The position numbers were made by a program, and so were the translations under genes. Shown here one piece after another: positions 29,706 through 64,000 of a DNA stretch of 64,000 nt. The notes beneath the pieces were generated by a model. It saw nothing but the letters and a program-made list of their open reading frames with translations. It had not been told where the DNA came from and ran no database searches. Positions within the stretch are counted from its first letter, which is position 1. Each line of letters starts with the position of its first letter. This DNA is from Tubiluchus corallicola (lineage: Eukaryota; Priapulida; Priapulimorpha; Priapulimorphida; Tubiluchidae): assembly GCA_030141605.1 (NCBI GenBank), contig JAQGDQ010000713.1, positions 40,486 through 104,485 of the forward strand, given 5' to 3'.

Positions 29706-32700
29706 TTTAATGTTCAGTTTGGTGACCGACTCGAGAACTCATGTTTTTCGCATTTCCCATTTGTTTTGGTTATTTAATTTATACTTATTTTCAATGTATT
29801 TTAATGGGACAAAATTATTGATTTGATTTGATTAATCAGCAAACAAGTTGACTAAGTAACCGCACAAATTAAAAACTGCCAGTAACTGTGAATTTACTAT
29901 TACTGCATTTTATACTCAGACATAGATAAAAAATAAATGCTGGTATCATGCTGATGTACGTTATAATTGAAATTGTAAGATACACAATGATTGTGATTTT
30001 AAAACATAATTAACAGTTGGTTTTACAAACGCGGATTCAATTTTTGTGCCAGAGCACAGATTTCGCGAACCATGTAGCGACGCCCATTAAGTTTTTGTTT
30101 TGTATTTTTAATCTTTTTGGTTCTTTACAAAAAGGGGGAAAGCAATTATTGGGCGACTTAAACCATGGTGATTTAAAAAAACGGACAATTGTGTAAACAT
30201 TAGTTTAGAATAAAGAATGCTCTAAAACATTGAAAAATACAATACTTTTTTTAATCAAAGCTTAGATTAAATTGTAATTACCTCGGATACTCAAATTTTG
30301 TTAAACTTTCAGAACTATGCACAGCTCAGTGAATCTACAAAGACTGGCAAACGGCGCCTTTTTGTCACATTCGCGTGGCCGACAAATGGAAGGCTGTACC
30401 GTGATAACCATGATCATGAACTGCTGTGCTAGTTTCATGGCGTCATACGATGTAAAGCCCATTTTCGTGACATCACGCGTTTCAACAGTACTGTAACACC
30501 TACGCAAATGTGCTTGACGTGCAAGGGAAGACGCCTGCCATTGCACAAACTGTGGTTAGTTTCTGGCGTAAGTAATAGCTGTGCTCGGTTGTCATTAATT
30601 AACTTTCTAAGCTAATTACTGAAATATAAGAAACAATTGCTAACTTTTATATATAAGAAAATGTATATGTTGGACAATAAATAAAAATGAGATTAAGTCT
30701 ACATAATCGTCCGGTTTTCCTTTAAAGTTCAAGCCCGCATTTTACGAGATGCTAAGATATGATTAGAATAAAGTTGGCTAATATCCAAATTCGGAGTAAT
30801 AATGTCGGTTACAGAAAACAAGAACGATGAAAATATGCGCATAGTTATTTTTACATTACACAAACATTTCACAAGTGATATTTACAAGTATTATATGAAA
30901 AGGAATTATTACATTATAACGGCAATGCGAATAAATACAGCTAAATGTTATATTTTCAACAGAGAGAAAAATACAGCAAAAATATTACGTAAAAGTCATT
31001 GGCTACATAAGCAGGAAGTGGAGTTCCGCAATGTTATGTCACTCTAAGCTAGCTAGAAAATTTTTTGCAAGATTACAACTATATATACCTTCTGAAAAGG
31101 AAACCTATGTGCATGTATTTACATGGTTAATTGAGAATGAATTCAAAACTAGTTTACTCATACTTAAATGTATACTATGAAAACAAATTTGTTAGGACAG
31201 ATACTAGTAACCATAAACGAGCATTTTCACTCGAAAAGCGTAGTTCTCGCCAGTTGGCCTCAACAACTGTATTAAAATTTACCAGTAAAAGGTGGCATTG
31301 TATGAACATTTCTATTATGCCAAGTAAAGAATCAATATTATCATCGTGATAGGTCAGGAAAGTTAAGTTTAAAGACTAAAGATAATGATGAATAGCTTAT
31401 CAACGAGAACGACAATGGCGGATTCATAGTTACACAGAAAAAAAATCCCATTGAATATAATACAATGGGTGTTTAACAGTCAGAGACAAACTCAAGAGAC
31501 TGTTGCTCTATGGCAATGAATGACAACAGCCTTTGCCACAGAGAAAAAGTCAAAAAACAATATCTTTATTGGTTAAAATAAGATTATAGTCCACGCACAA
31601 TATTCGATACATATTACTGTACATTTTACACTGATCTCTACAGAATGTTTGAAAACATAAATAATAAACTGTACAATTATCTGACAATATTATTACAATG
31701 TAAAAACAGAGGTTTTTTAAATGTAGCAAATAGACACGTTATTAGTGCTTTATCGTGAAGTGGTTTCCAAAAAATTCAGATTTTTGCTACAATCAAGGAT
31801 AAGCGGTCAGTAAAGTGGTATATTAATTATTGAAAGAAGTTCATAATTTCTACAAGCTTTTCAAATGGACGGATTGTTCCCATAACCCTAAACGCTGGAA
31901 TAAAAAGCTTGTAGATCTAGTCTCCCCCGTGGTACATTGAATTCGTTTACCTAAAGTAATAGGAATTTTTTCTCTTCCGTGCGCCCCAAGGCGTGTGGTA
32001 GCTGGAAAATTTTATATAGAAGCCCTGTTCATGTGATTGCAAAATACAATAACCTTTATCACTATGAAGGTGCCTCAGCGACATCAATATTTCACACCTT
32101 TTTCTCACAGCTGCCACCCTGAGAACGTGATACTTAAGTGATTAAATGAAAATATTAACGCAAAAATAATTAAGTTGAAGTTGACACGCCATCTATCGGC
32201 CGTCTTAAGAAAATTGTTGATTTTGATGAAGCTGTCTTCATTTGCAGACATGTACTTAAACGTCTTTAACTAAGAATCTGTTTTCCATGCTTCTTTAACG
32301 GTGTTTCAAATGAAATTCTCATTATTTAGTGTGGCCATTGTTGAGCTAACTGCACAGCTAAAGATTACGTTCGCTCCTCTCAGCAGAACAATCAAAATCA
32401 AACAGGGAAAATCAAAAATATGTAGCAGCAAAAGGATACAAAATACTTGCAGAAAATGCACAGCAAAGAATTAAGCATGCAGAAATGCGATTATGATTTA
32501 ATTTAAGACTTTGCAAAACTATGACGTGCAACAACGAATTATAATGTTTTATTTAGGACTTCTTACGTAGAATGGATATGTTGTACCGCATTGAAAAACC
32601 ATGAAATACGACTATGAAGTAGGTCTATTTTTTCAATCCGTAGAGCTGACAGGGTCCAAGGTACTTTGCGGCAATTCGTGGTAGGAGTTTGGTCGAATTT

Positions 32701-33699
32701 AATGTGACTGAAATTAATCATTAAAATTAAAATTCGAAATTTCAGGTTTACATATTTAGTAAGATGGAAATTGTAAACTCTGGAATTGTACCACTGCATT
32801 GCAATTGTACCCCTGTCATTACAGGATTTCGCAATATTTACCAAACGTTTTTTTTTAATTTTTTGCTTGAGTACAGCATAAGTACGGCTTGAGTACAGTC
32901 AATATGGCCAATGTGGCATTTTAATGCTCCTTTTAGCAAAGCCCCTGTCCACTCGACGAGTACGAACGCCATGAGAAGTTTTCTTTTTCGGGAAAAAATT
33001 ACTGTAAATTAAATCAGTCACCCATCCTATTAATACTCATGCTTTATTTTCTTGAACTTCACTCGCTAAGGACTAATGCTACATTATGCTTCCAATACTG
33101 AGGCAAGCATACTGGCACTTTCTCTGTACTTTACATTGTTTATTTTAAGGGCAGCAATATTTTATAATATATGTTGTGGCATTTTAATTTTACATCGTTT
33201 TTAAATCCGAATAAACTCCTACCGCTTGGCCTAGTGATCCCTGGAAACTTTTAACCCCATGAAATATATAGTACAGTTTCTAGTTGTTTGTTTTAGTCTT
33301 CCAAAGTGGTATCATAAATGTTGCCTAGTAAAATCAGACACTAATAAAGTGTAGACTGTCAGAGGAAAAACTGGCTATAGAAAATTCGCTAATCTGAATG
33401 CGCCGTTAGAACAGATCAGTTTGCTGTGTTGTCCTTGTTGTTCAAATAATACAAACATTACTGTTTTCTCACTGCGAGGTAAACAATATTGCATTCTAAA
33501 TACACGCATGTGCTTTTAAGAGTTTAATATTGAATTCCCCCGGGGCAAGGTTTCGCAGAACTAGAGCAAATGTAATGGAGCAAAGAGATGAGAAAAAAGG
33601 GAGAGAAAAGAATGAGCAAAAGAGATTAGAGGGGAGTGATAAAAGGGAGGAGAGAGAGAAAGAGCCAGCTAGAGAAAAGAGAAAAAGAGAGCGAGAGAG

Positions 33700-33712
33700 G
33701 CACAGACAAAAA

Positions 33713-33786
<74 letters not shown>

Positions 33787-33840
33787 GCACAGACAAAAAA
33801 GACAGAGAGAGAGAGAGAGAGAAAAAGAGAGAAACGTGAG
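33700..33840. repeat. (GA)n microsatellite
   Basis: A perfect GA run at 33717-33778 is flanked by imperfect purine repeats, with cgagagaggcacagacaaaa duplicated on both sides. It creates an Arg/Glu-rich open frame that is not a gene. Confidence 0.95.
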
Positions 33841-33999
33841 AGATGAGAAAGAGTGTGAAAAAAAAGGAGGAAGAGATGTAGAGAGCGATGGAGGAAATGA
33901 GTCTATATTTTCGGCACACGAAGAAAATGCGTGGTTAATCCATCACCCGGCCACCTTTCTTCCTCTAGTACATGACTATGTACTCTAAAATGTCCCATT

Positions 34000-34105
34000 C
34001 GAGTTGAAATGGCTCGAAAATTTCCCACATGAGTGGGATTTAAATCAAGAAGACCTAGATTGGCAGACAAGAGACGTACCAATTGGCCACCGAGCCCTGA
34101 TGTGT
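34000..34105 (-). mobile_element. tRNA-derived SINE head, copy 1
   Basis: On the minus strand the sequence reads ggctcggtggccaattggta (polymerase III A box TGGCCAATTGG) and then gatttaaatcccactcatgt (B box, GATTTAAATCC), about 40 nt apart, as in a tRNA. The tRNA fold is imperfect and no mature tRNA end is present. A diverged copy lies at 63190-63270 within the duplicated intergenic region. Confidence 0.6.
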
Positions 34106-35738
34106 GTCAAACAAAACAAAATCCTTTTAAATTTGTACTAGAAAACCTAACAGTAAGACCGCATAGTTATCTAGCAAAAAAACAGAAACTTGATTGGTGC
34201 TTTGGTTAACCTAATCATTGATGAATATAGAATATGTTGTATACCCATTAACCACTAACAGACTGACTAATTAATTTCATTGATTAAAATGGAATCAGTG
34301 ACGTCGAATGCTGTAAATTCTCATACCAGCAGGGAAATCCCAATCACTTTATTCACAATTGTGTTGCACTTATGTCAGTGAACCTCTAACCAAAGTTTTC
34401 AAAGTCTTTTCTTTTAACATTTCATTTTATTTAGCATGTTTTACTATGACTGCTCGACTTCAGCAAGAGAGTTGTCATAATTCTTCTGTATCCGTCTATT
34501 ACAGAAAATCAGCCGTAAAGAAAAGTTTATGTAAATATCAAAGTTTATGTTACACCTATCAGCCCTAGAAAGAACTTCCTTGTTCATATCAAAAAACAAA
34601 CAAATTTGTCCAGACTCGTATAAAGTTAGAGATCATTTATGCATTCGGAAGACTTTGGTCAAAAGTACACCACTCCACGTATCATGCAGACCATTAAATT
34701 AGCAAAATGTTGTAAACTTTCCTTTTTTCCTTTTATAAATGCTTCTGGTTTTCTAAGCAAGAAATTCCACAGCAAAATTTTCAGAGTGACAAATGAAAGG
34801 AAAAATAAATTATCATTTTCTTGCAAAAGTTATGTCTAAATACAAGAACCTAACTGCAAATTAACACAGTCAATTAAATACTTATTTGCTGTTAATTCGA
34901 CGGCTTTTTAGCTCACTTCACATATGGTAATTACAATAATTATAATAAAGCATTAAAAGATAAATGCAATGTTCATCATCAAACGCCCCTCACGCCTTGA
35001 CAGACTGGACAGACAAAGTATTAAAATGCAGAGGAAATTTGCCATCAAGGCAAGTAAACACAATCTAGTCACTTTTCATAGTGAATCAGAAGTGGCGATT
35101 ATTTTCTTTTCTGAGCAGTTAAAGGCAAAATTAAGACTTGTTGATGTCACACTCGCTATTAAGCTATTTAGTATAGTACGCTTTAAAAGTGTGTCGTGGC
35201 GTCACCAAACTTAGGAAGTAAATTTGTTCACACTATGAAATAAAGAATATTCAAAACAGAATAAAAAATATAGAATTTGTTTTATCTCAGCAATATGGAG
35301 TACTCTCAGCGGTACGATGTGCCAAAGTGGGACGTTTATAACGGCTGAGTATTATCAAGGAACTTTGAACAAATTACACAAATACTGAATCCATAAATGC
35401 TTCTACGGGTTCATTGGCCACCGTGTTTGCATAGTTAATTGTGTGTGTGTTACATAAGTTAAAATTATACAGTAAAGATAGAGCATTTACCTCAGGATGT
35501 CATTGCCAAGCTATTTATATATGTGTGTGTATGTAAAAAATATATAACATAATTTTTTAACATGATTCGTAAATTTGTGGATCTATACAATTCAGTATAA
35601 CAATGAGAAAACCAATTTAACATGTCAATACTGATTGCCAAGACGTAAACGAACGAACTTTTAAAGTTCAAATACTAAAATAAAAACTTTGAACTGCTTA
35701 TTGGATATAAACAGATAGTGGAAACATAAACGTAGGAA

Positions 35739-61090
<25,352 letters not shown>

Positions 61091-61250
61091 ATTTAATAAT
61101 TTCAATTAATGCTCAGTTATTTTTAATAACTGAATAATCCTATACTCAGTTTGGGTGGCTGATTTGATCACTGGTGTCTTTCGCCACCCCTTCACATTTG
61201 TTTGATAATTTAATTTATACTGATTTTCTATGTATTTTTATTGGGACAAA

Positions 61251-61256
61251 AATAAA
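61251..61256 (+). terminator. Candidate polyadenylation signal AATAAA
   Basis: AATAAA lies 161 nt after the stop codon in a T-rich 3' region. The equivalent position in the truncated copy (near 29805) has lost this hexamer. Another AATAAA occurs near 61376. Confidence 0.4.
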
Positions 61257-63184
61257 TTATTTGATTTTATTTGATTAATTAACAATCAAGTTGACTAAGT
61301 AACCGCACAAATTAAAGGCTGTCAGTAACGGAGGATTTACTATTACTGATTTTCATACTCAGACATAGATAATAAAATAAATGCAGGTATAATGGTGTGC
61401 ATTATAATTAAAATTGTAAGATACAATGATTGTGATTTTAAAACATGATTAATAGTTAGCTTCAACATGTGTAAGTTAGGCATATAAAATGCTAGCATCT
61501 GTGCTAAATTTCTCTGCAAAAGGAGGTGTTGTGTGTATATTTCTATTATGCCAAGTAAAGTTTTGATATCATAATCGTCATAGAGTTTAAGTTTAAACAC
61601 TAAAGAAGATGACAAATACTATGACAACGTGAACAACAGTGGAGATCTTTACAGTCACACGGAAAATATCTCGTTAGCATAATTCAGAAGATTCCAAGAA
61701 AGGCAATTAAAATTCAGAGGCTGCAGCTCAATGGCTTGCAATGGATCAGAACGACTTACACCGTCAATTATGGCGCCCTCCCGCACGTGATTGCTGGAAA
61801 ATTTATTTAAATTAGATAAAATATATTTTCGCCTTATCTATAAAACATTCAAGTACATACAGCACAACGGCAGTAAATAGGGTCTCAACTTTGAGCCACA
61901 AGAGACCAAAATTTTACATAATTAAAATAAAACAAAAATAAAAAGGTGACGTAGCGCAATTTTAGATGTACTAAAACCAGGAAATAAATTGTTATAAAAT
62001 GCAAAAGATCACGTAAATGACAAAACTAATAAAACAATTAGTGTTTCACCTATATTTCATCTATACATTAGTTTTCTCCATTTTTCCAGCATCTCAAACT
62101 AAACTTTGGCAGTAATTTTACATTCTCAGGCTTTCCCATTAAATAATTAAACTTACCTAGATCATTCCAGTCATTAAATGTGGTTTCGTATTAAAATATC
62201 CATTGATCAAATTGGTTCGTTAATTGTCAAAAACATTGTAAAAAGACGTGCGTCACACCCTCGATAGTACCTCAATTACACAATTAACATTATCGTTCAT
62301 TACCTGGGATTCTTTCATAATACACTGTTTCACTTCTAACTAGGACAGTGCGGCCAGTGCCACATTTAAGTGACGAATTGTATTACAATATCTGGCTTCA
62401 GAACCCTGTTGAAACATAAGGTATTATCTACCAATACTATTGCAAGCTAAACGTTAACTAACACGGGAAAATATTTGCCCGGCAATTAATTTACTTGAAA
62501 TTATAAGCATAAACTTTAATTATATGTATTTTCCCGTGTTTCGCGAAATACCGTTAATCGTAATATAAAACCGGATTCATGACAACGGTAAAATTTAATA
62601 GTGTTTAAACGACATATCCTGGCACAAAAAAACTAAAAAAGCAAGTAACCAAAACTTTACATTCCGGATGAGTTGTGTACAAAAAACGAATGGAGTCATT
62701 GTCGTACTGACGTAGCCATCTTTGCTCATTATAGAGCATTTAGTAGGTAATGGTTATCGTTGAATTGTATCCATGTACTGGATCCAACGGTAATGATCTT
62801 GATGAACAATGTTCTTTGTATAAAATAAACACTTCTCAAATTCATTAGTTTTTGTTGTTTAGTTTTACTTCTTCTGCTCTAAGAATTGCAAATTTACAAT
62901 CTTTTATTGTATTAAAAACGATTTTCTCACACAAAAATTCTCACCACAACTGAGAACTCGACCTGTGACAATTCTCCACATTTCCCGAACATTTGTTATT
63001 CCATTGCCAACTTGATTGTTGGATACCTAATAGAGTAGGGATAAATAATTACGACTATATATATATGTGTGTATATATAGTCGTGTTTTCAGCTCGCAAA
63101 GAGGACACGTGTTAATCCGTCATTCGATCACCTTTCTTCCTCCAACGTATGACCATCTTCTCTAGAAACTCCTATTCAAGTGGA

Positions 63185-63275
63185 ACATGGTTGGAAAAAT
63201 TCGCACATGAGTGGGATTTGAATCCACACGACCTGGATCGGCAACCAAGTGATGTACCAAATGGCCATCTGATGA
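63185..63275 (-). mobile_element. tRNA-derived SINE head, copy 2
   Basis: On the minus strand it reads gatggccatttggtacatca (A box) then gtggattcaaatcccactca (B box). It is the counterpart of 34000-34105, so the SINE was inserted before the segmental duplication. Confidence 0.6.
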
Positions 63276-64000
63276 ATATAGAATATGTGGTGTACACCTT
63301 AACAGATGGCCTAATTAATTTCGTTGATTAAAATGGAATCTATGACGTTGATTACTGTAAAACTGATATATAAGTTCATGTAAATATCAAAGTTCCTGCT
63401 GCATGTATCAGCCCTAGTGAGAACTTCCTTGTTCATATCAAAAAAATAACAAACAAATTTTACACAAACTCGTGTAAAGGTAAAAATCATAATGTGCATT
63501 TGAAAGACTACATCACTCCACGTATCTAGGAGACTATAAATTTAGCAAAATGTTGTAAACTTTCCCTTTTTCTTTTATAAATGCTTCTGGTTTTATAAGT
63601 AAGAAATTCTAAAGCAGAATTTTCAGAGAGACAATCAAGTGAAAAATAAATTATCACAAAAATTAGGCCTAACTTGGAGTGCCTAACTGCAACTAGCCTA
63701 ACACAGTCGATTATATACTTATTTGCTGTTAATTTGACTGGTTTTTAACTCACTTCACACTTTGATTGTTATTTAATTACAATAATTATAATAAAGCATT
63801 AAAAGATAAATGCAATGGTCATCATCAAACGCCCCTTACGCCTTGACAGACTGGACAGTCAAAGTATTAAAATACAGAGGAAATTTGCCATCAAGGCAAG
63901 TAAACACAATCTAGTCACTTTTCATAGTGAATCAGAAGTGGAGATTATTTTTTTCTTCAGATCGTCTGGGGAGTCAACACAGGAGACGAAATATACTATA

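Larger units (their letters stand above)
29706..35738. other. Intergenic region, duplicated at 61.1-64.0 kb
   Basis: Several blocks recur in the same order downstream: 29690-30010 with 61085-61470, 31290-31440 with 61540-61690, 33930-34320 with 63095-63370 and 34900-35120 with 63740-63960. Between them are sequences unique to this copy. A short frame at 30311-30430 (starting NYAQLSESTKTGKRR after a tttcag site) is unrecognised. No convincing gene is present, and most open frames are short. Confidence 0.6.
61091..64000. other. Intergenic region homologous to 29.7-35.2 kb
   Basis: 3' flank and intergenic sequence shared in order with the region upstream of the complete phosphatase gene. It also contains a roughly 120-bp block (62395-62520) that resembles intron sequence at 58150-58280, and a TA/TG repeat at about 63055-63080. 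No gene is seen. By comparison with the upstream copy, the window stops about 600 bp before the expected start of another receptor gene. Confidence 0.65.

Noticed and set aside
33530-33988. 152-codon Arg/Glu-rich frame
   Set aside because: Produced by a (GA)n microsatellite; no conserved sequence.

Overview
The window is nuclear DNA of a non-vertebrate animal. It has spliced genes with GT-AG introns of 0.1-4 kb, animal-specific signalling proteins (a class I PI3-kinase catalytic subunit and a receptor-type tyrosine phosphatase), a BEL/Pao retrotransposon, pogo-like and LINE remnants, SINE-like elements and AT-rich non-coding sequence. It is not bacterial: there are no operons, and the long open frames outside the retrotransposon are mostly minisatellite artefacts. 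I cannot name the species. Minisatellites that span exon-intron boundaries, which are abundant here, were as far as I recall reported in amphioxus under the name 'mirages'; this is from memory and is only a weak taxonomic hint.

Layout, all main genes on the + strand. (1) 1-12.6 kb: seven exons of a class I PI3K p110-like gene covering the Ras-binding domain, C2 domain and start of the helical domain. The gene begins before the window, and its remaining helical and kinase exons are not found downstream. Three of its exon-intron junctions have been amplified into minisatellites: an acceptor (66 bp, 18 copies), a donor (41 bp, about 29 copies) and a donor (51/102 bp, about 57 half-units). Its introns also hold a foldback element with a TATA target duplication and a pogo-like non-autonomous transposon. 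(2) 15.5-21 kb: a 92-bp minisatellite, LINE endonuclease fragments and a 5S-rRNA-derived sequence. (3) 21.0-27.4 kb: a BEL/Pao element whose Gag frame contains, in frame and without introns, a whole glycogenin catalytic domain (GT8 family) with its DxD motif and the equivalent of the autoglucosylated tyrosine. This is the most remarkable object in the window. (4) 28-35.7 kb: the last exon of a truncated copy of the phosphatase gene, then a long intergenic stretch with a tRNA-derived SINE. (5) 35.7-61.1 kb: a 24-exon receptor phosphatase gene predicted as signal peptide, five WSC domains, EGF, four FN3, two EGF, one transmembrane helix, a tyrosine-rich juxtamembrane part with a YENV motif, and one D2-like PTP domain that looks catalytically impaired. 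(6) 61.1-64.0 kb: a second copy of the intergenic sequence at 29.6-35.2 kb, which suggests a tandem family of these receptors, with another copy starting just beyond the window.

PI3K p110 and receptor phosphatases both act at the membrane in tyrosine-kinase signalling, but nothing in the sequence shows that these two neighbours work together. Their common feature is physical: splice sites in both genes have been tandemly amplified, which may change isoforms and makes the region prone to length variation and misassembly. All exon boundaries below were inferred by eye from reading frame, splice consensus and family similarity.
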